Shown here: positions 1 to 8,459 of the stretch, one piece after another
Layout of the letters: each line of letters opens with the position of its first letter
How positions within the stretch are numbered: position 1 is the stretch's first letter
DNA from: GN02-872 sp963518665
Lineage (GTDB): Bacteria; Patescibacteriota; Gracilibacteria; BD1-5; UBA6164
Direction of reading: 5' to 3'
DNA: 20,943 nucleotides
NCBI GenBank assembly: GCA_963518665.1
Contig: CAUQKR010000015.1
Location: 1-20,943, forward strand
Translations under genes and position numbers: made by a program
Notes under the pieces: generated by a model
Told to the model about the DNA's origin: nothing
What the model saw: only the letters and a program-made list of their open reading frames with translations
Databases searched by the model: none

Positions 1-1289
1 CAAATACTTGAAATATAGAATTTCAAAATTTGGTAAATGATTATGCAAAGCTTGAATTAAAAAATTTAGAAAGTGAATTTCAAGTTTTTAAAGAAAAATG
101 AGAAAAAATTTCTGAAAAACCAAGTATTTCTATGAATTATTCTGAGTATAATGATAAAAATATAACTTCAGTTTTGACTCAAATATCAAATAATATAAAA
201 GATGAATTACAAAAAAATACAAAAGTTTTTTATTTTTCAAATGATAAAGAAAGTAAAATAACTTGAAATTTGAGACAAAATGATATTTTTGTATTTGATG
301 AAGCAAAAAAAGAAAATTTTAAAAAATATTTTTTAGGAAAAATTAGAAGAACCTCAGGATCTGAAATAATTGCTGAAAAATTAGATAATGCTTTTGAAAG
401 ATATTTTTCAAAAATGAATTTTTATTTTGATAATAAAAAAATTATTTTCATCTTTGATGATAAATCTTTTTGAGAAAAAATAGAAAAAATAGAATTTTAT
501 TTTTATGAATTGCAGGATTATTTAAATCCAGAAGTTTTTTCTGATATTAAAAAAGAAATTTTAAAAAAACAAGAAGAGGAAAAACAAAGAAAACTACAAG
601 GAACAAAAAAATCAACTTGAAATAATAAAAATATTTCAAAAATATCAGAAGAAAGACTTGCTTTAAATGGTTGAAAAAAATATATAGCTTTGACTTTTGA
701 TGATGGCCCAAATCCAAGAACTACACCAGAACTTTTAGATATTTTGAAGAAAAATAATGTAAAGGCAACTTTTTTTGTACTTGGTAAACTTGTAGCAACT
801 TACCCTGAAGTTGTAAAAAGAGAGTATGATGAATGACATGAAATAGCAAGTCATACTTGGTCACATCCAAATTTAAAAACTTTATCAAAAAGTGCAATTT
901 TAAGAGAAATAAATAATACAGATGAAAAAATAAAAGAAGCCATTTGAAAAGTTCCAACATTACTTAGACCACCTTATGGTTCTCATACAAAAGAAATAGA
1001 TAATTTATCTGGCAAAACTATAGTTCTTTGGGATGTAGATTCTCTTGATTGGAAATATAGAAATGCAGATAAAAATTACAAAAATGCTATGTCTCAAATA
1101 ACAAATTGAAGTATAATTTTATTCCATGATATTCATAAACCTTCAGTTGATACAATTGATAGACTTATAAAAACTTTAAAAAGTCAATGATATGAGTTTT
1201 TAACAGTTACAGAACTATTAAATATTTGACAAAATTGAGATATATCAAAAAAGGTTTGTACTTGAGAATTTAGTTGTCATTCTTATTAA
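1..1289 (+). CDS. polysaccharide deacetylase (NodB/CE4), 5' truncated
   Basis: The reading frame enters from before the window (first full codon at 3) and ends at TAA 1287-1289, giving 428 visible residues. Residues about 225-415 form a complete NodB-homology domain. The signature motifs are TFDDGP (D233, D234), SHTWSHP (metal-binding H284 and H288), RPPYGS from R322, WDVDSLDW from W343 and LFHD (H375). The family removes N- or O-acetyl groups from peptidoglycan or other surface polysaccharides, using a metal. Residues about 70-175 (DIFVFDE, IIFIFDD, FYELQDYLNP) resemble the DUF3298/RsiV-like region found before the catalytic domain in PdaC-type enzymes; this part is tentative. A charged linker joins the two. 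Many in-frame TGA codons are read as Gly. The N-terminus is outside the window, so a signal peptide cannot be judged. mscS follows after 24 nt with no terminator, so co-transcription is likely. Confidence 0.9.
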
Positions 1290-1307
1290 AAAATATTTTT
1301 TAAAAAA
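1288..1307. repeat. AAAAATATTTTTTAA motif, copy 1
   Basis: An exact copy of a 15-base AT motif seen six times in the window. It lies between the deacetylase stop and the mscS start and ends about 10 nt before the ATG. Its core AAAAATATTTTT is a 12-base palindrome. Confidence 0.55.
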
Positions 1308-1313
1308 TAAAAA

Positions 1314-2198
1314 ATGTCTACTTGATTATTAGAAAATTTAGAAAAAACCCAAATTTGAAAAGATTTAGTTATAGCTACGTCATTAACTGACAAATATTTA
1401 GAAAAAATTATCGATTACTTAAATAATTTTTGGCCAAAACTGTTATGAGCAATTCTAGTTATTTGGATTTGATTTAAAATTATAAAAATATTAAATAAAG
1501 TAATAAATAAATCTCTAGAAAAAATAAATCTTGATCCAATGATAAAAACATTTTCTTTGAGTTTTATTTCTATTATTTTGAAGATTTCAGTTTTCTTGGC
1601 TGCAGCTTGAATTCTTTGAGTTCAAACTACTTCTTTTATTGCTATGTTTACAGCAGCTTGAGTAGCTATTTGAATGTCACTTTCTTGAACTTTACAAAAT
1701 TTTGCTGGTTGAATGATTATTTTAGCATTTAAACCATATAAAATTTGAGATTTTATATCTATTTGATGAAATGATTGAACAGTAAAGTCAATTCATATTT
1801 TTCATACAATAATTTTGACAGTAGATAGAAAAACTATAATTATTCCTAATTCTCAAATTAGTAATGGAGCTATGACAAATTTTTCTACTGAACCTATAAG
1901 AAGACAAGATATAAGTATTTGAATTTGATATAACTCTGATATAGATAAGGTAAAAGAATTATTTTTAAAAATATTAGAAGATGATGAAAGAATTGTTAAA
2001 GATGAAGATTATAAAATAAAATTTTTTATAGCAGATTTTCAAGATTCTTCTATTTTAGTTACTTTAAGATATTTTATAAATACTACAGATTTATTTTCTG
2101 TAAAATGTGATTTGATGGAAAAAATATTAAAAACTTGTAATGAAAATAATATAATAATTCCTTTCCCTCAAATGGAAGTTTCTATATTAAAAAATTAA
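1314..2198 (+). CDS. mscS: MscS-family small-conductance mechanosensitive channel
   Basis: This 294-residue protein has typical MscS architecture. There is a hydrophobic helix at about 40-60, a second at about 80-102, and the Gly/Ala-rich pore helix TM3 at about 106-136, containing AAGVAIGMSLSGTLQNFAGG. A beta domain follows (KIGDFISIGG, then IIIPNSQISNGAMTNFS near 176-191) and an alpha/beta C-terminal domain. The family opens under membrane tension to release small solutes during osmotic downshift. Most pore glycines are written as TGA, so a standard-code reading breaks the gene into fragments. The start is the first ATG after the preceding stop. No Shine-Dalgarno box is visible; the leader is a T-tract followed by an A-tract. 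A strong hairpin terminator follows at 2215. Confidence 0.93.
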
Positions 2199-2214
2199 AA
2201 CTTGAAAAAAAAAT

Positions 2215-2250
2215 AAAAATTACTATACTTTAGTATAGTAATTTTTATTT
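2215..2250 (+). terminator. terminator after mscS; possible HxlR operator
   Basis: A perfect 15-bp inverted repeat (arms 2215-2229 and 2232-2246, loop TT) is followed by more T-rich sequence. It fits an intrinsic terminator for mscS. Because it ends only 21 nt before the hxlR start codon and its core TACTATACT/AGTATAGTA is symmetric, it could also be a binding site for that regulator. Confidence 0.75.
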
Positions 2251-2267
2251 TTTATATTTTTTATCAT

Positions 2268-2618
2268 ATGTATGAAAATCAAAAAAAAGCTACAGAAAAA
2301 GAATTTTGTCCTTTTACTCAGCTTATAAATTTTTTGTCGAAAAAATGGAATTTAATAATTATAAAATCAATTAGTGACGGTTGTAAATCTTATAGTGAAA
2401 TAGAAAGAAACATTATTTGAGCAAATCCAAGAATAATTTCAAATAGATTAAAAGATTTACAATGAGCAAATATAATTGAGAAAAAAAATATTTCTCAAAC
2501 TCCAAGTAGATCAATTTATTGTTTAACTGAAAAAGGGAAGACTCTTTGTAAGCATATTGATGCACTTTCTGATTGGGCTAAAAAAAATATTGATAAAGCA
2601 AAATGTGAAAAAAACTAG
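2268..2618 (+). CDS. HxlR-family (DUF24) winged-helix transcriptional regulator
   Basis: This is a 116-residue protein, the usual length for the family. Near the N-terminus it has EFCPF with the conserved cysteine (Cys14), then LSKKWNLIIIKSI, the helix-turn-helix core (ERNIIGANPRIISNRLKDLQ), and a wing ending RSIYCLTEKGK. HxlR proteins are dimeric, and several (YodB, HypR, CatR) sense electrophiles or oxidants through the N-terminal Cys. Redox sensing here is inferred from that residue and four further cysteines. Stop is TAG. The only room for a promoter is the preceding hairpin and a T-rich stretch, so the transcript leader must be very short if the gene has its own promoter. Targets are unknown; the neighbouring mscS or the gene itself are candidates. 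Confidence 0.9.
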
Positions 2619-2640
2619 AAAATATTTTCTAGTTTTTTTA
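2608..2640. terminator. bidirectional terminator between hxlR and the YbaK-like gene
   Basis: A palindrome centred at 2622-2623 (core ACTAGAAAATATTTTCTAGT) has A-runs on one side and T-runs on the other, so it can terminate in both directions. It contains the hxlR TAG stop and abuts the stop of the convergent minus gene. Confidence 0.8.
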
Positions 2641-3114
2641 TAACTCTACATATTCAAAACTTTCTCAAAATCATAAATCAATTAAAAATTTTTCTAAATC
2701 ATCCATATTTAAAACTATTGTTTTGTCGTTTCTAAGAGGATGAAATCAAGTTTCCTTTCATTTTAAACTTTTGTCAAAAAATATTTTTAAATCCTTTTCT
2801 TTGTTATTTATAATAGAAAATGGACTTATATGTCAGATTTTTATTCAAATTTTTTTGATTATATTTTCTTCACTTGAAAAACTAAGTTTCTTTTCATTTG
2901 TTAAAATTTGTAATTTTCTTACATCAAGTTTTTTATTGTCTCATAACACAACAATAAAAAATTTATCTTTATTTTTATTGTTTAAAACTAAAGATTTTAC
3001 TCTTTCTCAAGGTATTTCTACATCTCTAGCTTCTTCACAAGTAAAAGTTGGGTTGTGAGAAAAATCTTCAAATTTTAAGTTTAGATTTTTTAGTTTTTCG
3101 TAAATTCTTTCCAT
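2638..3114 (-). CDS. YbaK/ProX-type aminoacyl-tRNA deacylase
   Basis: This 158-residue single-domain protein matches the YbaK/EbsC/ProX fold along its length. It has HNPTFTCEEA at 20-29, RVKSLVL, FFIVVLGDNKKLD around 52-64, KLSFSSEE near 76-83, the conserved GHISPFSIINN at 94-104, and GFHPLRNDKTIVL at 123-135 with the loop typical of prolyl-tRNA editing homologs. The family hydrolyses mischarged tRNA in trans (Ala-tRNAPro for ProX, Cys-tRNAPro for YbaK). Which substrate applies cannot be told from the sequence. The start codon lies 8 nt after the stop of the upstream RsuA-like gene, so the two form an operon of RNA-quality functions. Confidence 0.88.
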
Positions 3115-3122
3115 ATAAAAAA

Positions 3123-3815
3123 TTATAAATTATTTAAAAAATTTTCTTCTTCTTTTGTTAAATATCTCCATTTTCATTCAGTCAAATCTCCAAGTTTTAT
3201 TTCTCATATTTCTAGTCTTTTTAGTTCAATAACTTCATTTCAAACTGCTTTTAACATTTTTTTTATTTGATGAAATTTTCATTCTTTTATTGATAAAAAT
3301 ATCTCAAAATCATTTATTTTTTCACATTTTGCTTCTTTTGTAAAATAATCAGAATCAATAATTACTCAAGTTTCAAGTTTTTTTATTTCTTCATCAAAAA
3401 TAGGGTTTTTTGTTTTTACTAAATATTTTTTATAAATATTTTTGTTTGGATTTATAAGTTTGTGAATTATTTCTCCTGAGCTAGAAAAAAGCAAAAGTCC
3501 AGTTGTGTCAGCATCAAGTCTGCCTGTTATTTCAACTAAATTATTGTAAATACAATCAGAAATCAGATTATAAACAGTTTTGTGTCATCATTCTGAAACT
3601 CTACTTGAAACAAAATTTTTTGGCTTATTTAAGATTAAAAAAATATTTTCTTTATAAATTATTTCATTTCCAGAAAAATTTATTTTGTCTCAAATATTTA
3701 TTTTTTCATCTATTTTTTCTATATTTTTTCAGTTTATAAAAATCTCATTTTTAATTTTTTTTATATCTTTTCTGGAAATAAGTTTCAGATTTGCTAAAAA
3801 TTTGTCTATTCTCAT
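3123..3815 (-). CDS. rsuA: RsuA/RluB-type pseudouridine synthase
   Basis: This 230-residue protein has an N-terminal S4 RNA-binding domain (about 1-50: MRIDKFLAN, then EIFINGKNI) followed by the pseudouridine synthase domain. It contains ILNKPKNFVSSRV, the catalytic motif GRLDADTTGLLLF with Asp101, YLVKTK, and a C-terminal GKFHQIKKMLKAVGNEV block. The length equals that of E. coli RsuA, which modifies U516 of 16S rRNA; RluB/RluE/RluF relatives act on 23S rRNA, so the exact target is inferred. Start is ATG at 3815; an AT tract (AAATATTTTTTAA in this gene's direction) ends four nt before it. It is transcribed divergently from the membrane-protein gene at 3889. Confidence 0.88.
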
Positions 3816-3888
3816 TTTATTAAAAAATATTTGACTAATTAAAAAAAATTATTAAATTTATTATAATTATTTTTTTTAAAAAAACAAA
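3816..3888. promoter_or_regulatory. divergent intergenic region, candidate -10 at 3862-3867
   Basis: This 73-nt AT-only spacer separates the rsuA-like gene (minus) from the gene at 3889 (plus). TATAAT at 3862-3867 is a good -10 for the plus gene, but no well-spaced -35 is visible: TTGACT at 3831 is 25 nt away. A near copy of the window's repeated AT motif lies at 3820-3832 in reverse orientation. Confidence 0.4.
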
Positions 3889-4500
3889 ATGAAATCTACT
3901 ATAAATAGAATTTTTGAAGAAATAGAACAAAAGAAAAAAGAATTAAAAATCGAATATGAAAAACTTAGAGAAAAATATAATTTTGAATATATAAAATGAA
4001 AAATAAAATTTTCAGAAGAAGAAACAAAAAATCAAAGAAAGAAAAAAAGGTCTTTTTGGAATATGATTTTTAGTAAATCTACAAGAGAAATTTTATCAAT
4101 TCCTTTTATTTACGGTTTTATTATTCCAGCTATTATTTTAGATATTTGAATTTTTATTTATCAAAATACTGCAATTAGACTTTATGGGATTCCTTTAGCA
4201 AAAAGATCAGATTATATTTCTTGGGATAGAAAACAATTAGAATATTTAAATTGGCTTGAAAAAATAAATTGTTTGTATTGTTCTTATGTGAATTGATTAC
4301 TTTCTTATGCTACAGAAGTAGCTTGAAGAACAGAAAAATATTGGTGTCCAATTAAACATGCAAGAAGGCTTGAAACAAATCATAATTGGCAAAAATATTT
4401 TGCAGATTATGGTGATGCTGATTGATTTAGGGAAGTTTATGGAAAAATAGAAGAATTTTATGAAGAAAAAAAAGAAGTTGAAAAAGATTCTTTAAAATAA
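3889..4500 (+). CDS. conserved membrane protein of unknown function, Cys-rich C-terminus
   Basis: This 203-residue protein starts with a charged, coiled-coil-like region (about 8-55), followed by one or two membrane helices at about 69-95. A soluble part then carries NCLYCSYVNG (C128, C131), EVAGRTEKYWCPIKHA (C153) and DYGDADGF. I recognise this as a family of uncharacterised bacterial proteins sharing the CxYCSYxNG and YWCPIKHA blocks. No function is known to me. The spacing of three conserved cysteines and a histidine suggests metal or cofactor binding (inference). The next gene starts 17 nt downstream, so the two are probably co-transcribed. Confidence 0.8.
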
Positions 4501-4517
4501 TTTTATAAATATTTTTT

Positions 4518-5066
4518 ATGCTAGAATTTATAAAAAAACTTTTAATTGCTGAGTTTGATGGAAGAGGTACTACTAGAAAAACATTTATTTTAAATGAAAT
4601 TTTAATAATTTTTTCTATTTTTGTTTTTGTTTCTCTGACTTTTTTTATCAAAAATATTTTTCAAATTTTAGATTTAAAATATTGTTTTATTTGAACTTAT
4701 TGCATTTGAAATGAAAAATATCTTTGAAAAATTTTAGAAATATCAGAACATATATTTTTTATATTTTCTCTTTTATTTCTTTTAAAATTAAATTTTGAAA
4801 TTGTTGAAAGATTTAGTTTTCTTAGATTTTGAAAGGTTTTTGATTTTATTTTTCAAATAATTTTGACATTTCTAAAACTTATAATTTTAGCTTTATTTAT
4901 TTATTTTTCACTAAATTTATTTTATTATTTTCAAGGAACTCATATGTTTCTTATGAATGATTTTTTGAGTTTCAAAGAAATATATCTAAATATAATTTTA
5001 TTAAATATTTTATTTTTTGATTTAGTTTTTTTATTATTTTGAGTTATTTTATGGAGAAAGAAGTAA
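4518..5066 (+). CDS. hypothetical polytopic membrane protein
   Basis: I do not recognise this 182-residue protein. It has a short basic and acidic N-terminus, then about four strongly hydrophobic segments at roughly 24-46, 78-92, 109-138 and 158-178, ending in WRKK. Two cysteines (C56, C62) lie in the first loop. Phe, Ile and Leu dominate, as expected for a membrane protein in a low-GC genome. It follows the Cys-rich membrane protein by 17 nt and is closed by a hairpin terminator that overlaps its stop codon, so the pair looks like a two-gene unit. Confidence 0.7.
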
Positions 5067-5085
5067 AATTTTTTACTTCTTTTTA
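5057..5085 (+). terminator. terminator after the membrane-protein pair
   Basis: A perfect 12-bp inverted repeat (5057-5068 with 5071-5082, loop TT) is followed by T-rich sequence. The upstream arm contains the stop codon of the preceding gene. Confidence 0.8.
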
Positions 5086-5100
5086 TTATTGTATAAAAAC

Positions 5101-5128
5101 TTGACATTTTTGAAAAAATTTATAAAAT
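5101..5128 (+). promoter_or_regulatory. rplU promoter
   Basis: TTGACA at 5101-5106 and TAAAAT at 5123-5128 have 16-nt spacing (TATAAA at 5121 is an alternative). It lies just after the preceding terminator and before a leader of about 130 nt. Confidence 0.7.
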
Positions 5129-5135
5129 ATCACAG

Positions 5136-5267
5136 TAACTTAAAAAAATAATTTTCAAAAATTAAAAAGCAAGAAAAATTAGGGTTTTTGATTTTTAAGT
5201 TTTGAATAACTTAAAAAATTGCTTTGCAGAGCAATATAATATTTTATTTAATAATTATTTTTTAAAA
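5136..5267 (+). promoter_or_regulatory. structured rplU leader
   Basis: The untranslated leader can form a 12-bp hairpin (5157-5168 with 5185-5196, one G-U pair, 16-nt loop) and a second hairpin ATTGCT/AGCAAT (5218-5235, 6-nt loop). A 12-base repeat TAACTTAAAAAA occurs at 5136 and again at 5207. Long structured leaders are common sites of ribosomal-protein autoregulation; that role here is inference. Confidence 0.45.
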
Positions 5268-5579
5268 ATGTTAGCTGTTATTGAATTAGGTGGAAACCAA
5301 TTTACTGTAAAAAAAGGTGATATCATCGATGTAAAAAAACTTGATAAAGAAATTAACTCTACTTTTTCTATTGAGGCTTTACTTGTTTCTGATGAAGAAG
5401 GAACTAATACAAAAGTAGGTACTCCTACAGTTGAAAATTCTAAAGTAGAATTTAAAGTTTTAGATCAATTTAAAGGTGAAAAAATAAGAGTCTTTAAAAT
5501 GAAATCTAAAAAAAGATATATGAGAAATACTGGTTTTAGAGCACACTTAACTAAACTTGAAGTTATTTCTGTAGCATAA
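5268..5579 (+). CDS. rplU: 50S ribosomal protein L21 (bL21)
   Basis: This 103-residue protein has the standard bL21 length. It begins MLAVIELGGNQFTVKKGD, includes EALLVSDEEG and VGTPTV, and ends with the RNA-binding FKMKSKKRYMRNTGFRAH block followed by TKLEVISV. It binds 23S rRNA in the large subunit. ATG at 5268 is chosen because homology begins there; an upstream in-frame TTG would only add non-homologous leader sequence. All seven glycines use GGN codons and none uses TGA, unlike most genes here. rpmA (L27), commonly the next gene in other bacteria, is absent: a terminator follows. Confidence 0.96.
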   Translation: MLAVIELGGNQFTVKKGDIIDVKKLDKEINSTFSIEALLVSDEEGTNTKVGTPTVENSKVEFKVLDQFKGEKIRVFKMKSKKRYMRNTGFRAHLTKLEVISVA

Positions 5580-5592
5580 TTAAAGAATTAGT

Positions 5593-5630
5593 AAATCTTA
5601 TTTTCTTTTCTAGAAAATAAGATTTTTTTT
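5593..5630 (+). terminator. rplU terminator
   Basis: A 13-bp perfect stem (5593-5605 with 5613-5625) has a 7-nt loop and runs into eight T residues. A second, weaker inverted repeat CTATTATAAAA/TTTTATAATAG follows from 5642 without a T-tail. Confidence 0.85.
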
Positions 5631-5727
5631 GCTATATATTTCTATTATAAAAAATTTTATAATAGTTGGAAATACTTATTACTTTTTTCTTAATATATAA
5701 GATTAAAATTAATAATATTTTCTATTT

Positions 5728-5733
5728 TATAAT
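5728..5733 (+). promoter_or_regulatory. candidate -10 box for the LysM-CHAP gene
   Basis: TATAAT lies 13 nt before the proposed TTG start at 5747, which would give a leader of only about 7 nt. No clear -35 is present at the right spacing. Confidence 0.4.
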
Positions 5734-5746
5734 TTAAAATAAAGTT

Positions 5747-6910
5747 TTGACTAAACAAAAAGTAAATATACAAGCTCGTATAAATAGACATTTAAGAATA
5801 ATAAAACAAAATGTTTGATTTGAAAGTAAAACTTTCCAAAGATGAAGAATCTGATATGGGTTAACCATAAGTATGATTTTTATTATTTTTATTTTTCCTA
5901 TATACCCTTCTATTTCAAATATTGTTTATACAAACACCGAAGTAGAATTTGATAGATGATGAATTGATGAAAATTCTATTATTTCTTCTCATGAATGAAT
6001 CTGAGAATGAGATGAAGCTCATTTAGTTGAGCATACTGATTCTTATGTTTCTGTTCACACTATTTTAAGTGATGATAGAGATTTAGAGTGAGTTTGAGAA
6101 ATAGCTAGATATTCAGTTCAAATTGGAGATTCTATTGCTTCTATTGCTTGAAAATTTAAAGTATCTGTAAATACTATTCTTTGGGCTAATAATTTGGATT
6201 CTGTTAGAGAATTAAAAGTTTGAGAAAATTTGAAAATTCCTTCAGTAACTTGATATTTATATAAAGTAAAATTTTGAGATTCTATAGAAAAAATAGCAAA
6301 AGAATATTGAATTTCTATAGATTCTATAGAAAAATATAATAATATAAAAAATGGTTATTTAATAGCTTGAAATGAAATAATTTTACCTTGAGCTGCTAAA
6401 AAACAACCAATTATTGAAAAACCTAAGGTTTCTAAAAATATAACTTATAATAAAAATAATTCTAAAAATACAAACTCAAAAAATACAAAAACTATAACTT
6501 ATACAAAGAATAATACAAAATCAAGTTCAAAAAATACTTCAACTTACACAAGTGACTCTTGAAGTTATGATTTAGTATGGAGACAACCACAATGGAGATT
6601 TGCTTGGGGAAATTGTACTTGGTATGTTGCACAATATAAAAATGTAAACTGGTGATGAAATGCTAATCAATGGTTAAAAAATGCTAGAGCAAAATGACAT
6701 GCAACTTGAAACGCACCAAAAGTTTGAGCAATTGTCCAATTTTCTGGAGGTTGATATAATCCAATTTATTGACATGTATGAATTGTTATTGGTATAAAAT
6801 GATGAAGTATTATAGTTTCAGATATGAACTATAGAAGAATAAATGAAGTTACAGTTAGAAAAGTTTCTATAAATGATTCTGCTATCGATTGATATATTTA
6901 TGTTAATTAA
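5747..6910 (+). CDS. membrane-anchored LysM-LysM-CHAP cell-wall hydrolase
   Basis: The protein is 387 residues from the TTG start. It has a basic cytoplasmic N-terminus (about 1-37, Arg/Lys-rich), a single membrane segment (about 39-56), two LysM domains at about 121-165 and 170-214 (YSVQIGDSIASIAGKF; YKVKFGDSIEKIAKEY), and an Asn/Ser/Thr/Lys-rich linker (about 228-272). The C-terminal CHAP amidase/endopeptidase domain has GNCTWYVAQ with catalytic Cys290 and YGHVGIV with His343. LysM binds peptidoglycan and CHAP cuts peptide or amide bonds, so this is a cell-wall remodelling or attack enzyme outside the membrane. Start choice is uncertain: no ATG precedes the membrane segment except Met43 at 5873, which would leave no positive residues before the hydrophobic stretch. 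TTG 5747 is the first start-like codon after an in-frame TAA. Confidence 0.88.
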
Positions 6911-6941
6911 AAAAATTCTAGATTTATCTAGAATTTTTTTA
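6909..6941. terminator. bidirectional terminator, LysM-CHAP gene / secreted-protein gene
   Basis: Arms A6TTCTAGAT and ATCTAGAAT6 (centred near 6924) flank a TT loop. The flanking A- and T-runs serve both strands. The stop codons of both convergent genes lie at its edges. Confidence 0.8.
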
Positions 6942-7787
6942 TCTTTTTGTAGCATTAGTTATTTTATAAATAACTTGATTTATAGGATTTAGAGTTTTGT
7001 GGAGTCAAATTCTAAAAATTTTATAATCTTCTTTTAAAAGCTCTAAATAAATATGATTTGTTATATTTGATTCATAATCAGAAAAAGCTTTGTAAACAGT
7101 TGGAAAAGCTTTATAAGCTCTTTGTTTTTCCTCGGCTAATTTTTGTTTTCTATTTGAAATTTTATTATTTAAATCTTTTACACTTATATCTTGTTTGGCA
7201 TTTTTGTCTGTATTTGAAGCTATATTATCACTAAAATCTGATAAATAATCCAAATAAGCATCATATTTACAAGTTTCATAAGTAACTTGATTTAAAACTG
7301 ACATTTTTAAAGCACTTCCTGGAGTTTTTTCTTTTACTGTACATCTTCACAATTTTTTTGCCTCGCCTTTTAATTGATTTAATTTTTGTTCTAAAATTTT
7401 CTTTAGTTTTGCATTTAGTTTTGCATTTTTTGAAATAAATTTTGTTTTTACTATATCTAGTGCTCTAAAATTGCTTGATAGAAGTGCACAATCATAAATA
7501 CTATCCATATTTTTTTCATAATCTTTTTTTGCTTCAGCTAAAAAATCTTTTGCAAAAATACTTTTATCTTTTGATAAATCTTTAAAATATTTTGTTTCAT
7601 CCAAAATCATAATTTTTTCTGAAGATAAAGAAGAATTGTCAAAATTTACTTTACAAAATCTATCAACTTCTTCTTTATATTTTTCATATCAATTTTTTGG
7701 AGAATAAGTTGTAGTTTCTGCAAAAGTTTCACTATACAAAAACAAAAGTAAGATTATAAAAAATATTTTTATTAAATTTTTTTTCAT
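6939..7787 (-). CDS. hypothetical secreted protein
   Basis: This 282-residue protein is read through several TGA-Gly codons; a standard-code reading splits it into fragments. It has a clear signal peptide: MKKNLIKIFF, then a hydrophobic core, with probable cleavage after SETFA at residue 23. The mature part is Lys/Glu-rich and mostly helical, with scattered cysteines (near FCKVNF, YDCALL, GRCTV, YETCKY), and it ends ITNATKR. I do not recognise a domain. It starts 4 nt after the pilin-like gene's stop, so the two are one transcript, which suggests an envelope or pilus-associated role. Confidence 0.75.
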
Positions 7788-7791
7788 ATTT

Positions 7792-8406
7792 TTAATTTAT
7801 ATTTATTTTAAAAGTTCAGCTTGTTTTGACTACATTTGAATTTCAAATATTTTCATAAACATAGTAAGTCATATTTTTTTTAATAACAAACTTATTACTT
7901 ATTATATTTATTTTTGAATAACTTCAAGTATTTTTGAAATTTATTTTTTTAAAATTTTCTTCTGATTCTATTGGATTTTCAAAATCAAAAATTTTTTCTT
8001 GAGAAACTCCATTTTCTCTGTATTTTAATTCGGCACCTTTTTGAGTTGATAATCTAGTTTCAGGAAGAATAATTATTGTAGAATTTTCAGCTGAAAAATC
8101 AAAATTTTTTTTGATTTCTATGTTTATTTTTTCATCAATTTGAGAATTTTTTTCTATATTTTCTAAAATTTTTTTTATATCTTTTTCTCAAATTTTAGGA
8201 ATTTTTACCAATTCTTGTAAATCTTTTTCTATTTTTTTTATAGAATTTTCTATTTTATCATTTATATCAAAATTTTGACTTATATTTTTATTTTGTTTTA
8301 GATTTAGATTGATTTTATTACTGATTGCAATAAACATAATTGATATTATTAAGCTTAAGAAAATTGCATAAATTAAAATAGAGGCTTTTTTATTAAATTT
8401 TTGCAT
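7792..8406 (-). CDS. pilin-like / minor-pilin-like membrane protein
   Basis: This 204-residue protein has a short basic leader (MQKFNKKA) directly followed by a 20-residue hydrophobic helix (SILIYAIFLSLIISIMFIAI) and then a long extracytoplasmic domain. That layout matches type IV prepilins and minor pilins of the PilX/GspK kind. The family's Glu5 is not present at the expected place, so the call rests on architecture and on the neighbouring pilB gene. The C-terminal half is beta-rich (STIIILPETRL, NKFVIKKNMTYYVYENIG). The gene is divergent from pilB across 53 nt and overlaps nothing. Confidence 0.6.
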
Positions 8407-8459
8407 AAAATAAATAATTATGATAAAATATTTTTGATTATTTTTATAGATTATAAACA
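8407..8459. promoter_or_regulatory. divergent spacer between pilin-like gene and pilB
   Basis: This is a 53-nt AT-rich region that must hold both promoters. It contains candidate -10-like strings (TATAGA and TATAAA on plus, CATAAT on minus) but no convincing complete promoter. Both transcripts would have very short leaders. Confidence 0.35.

Noticed and set aside
2771..3058. 95-codon hydrophobic frame on plus
   Set aside because: It is the complement of the YbaK-like gene. The Phe/Leu/Ser richness is what Lys/Glu-rich coding sequence gives on the other strand.
5202..5267. N-terminal extension of L21 from an upstream TTG
   Set aside because: The extra residues have no match to the L21 family and coincide with the leader hairpin; ATG 5268 fits the usual protein length.
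5642..5665. Second inverted repeat after rplU as another terminator
   Set aside because: It has a good 11-bp stem but no T-run after it, and a strong terminator already lies upstream. It is left as an unexplained inverted repeat.
6939..7787. Apparent broken gene with two or more fragments
   Set aside because: The fragments join in one frame through TGA codons read as Gly, so this is one intact gene and not a frameshift or pseudogene.
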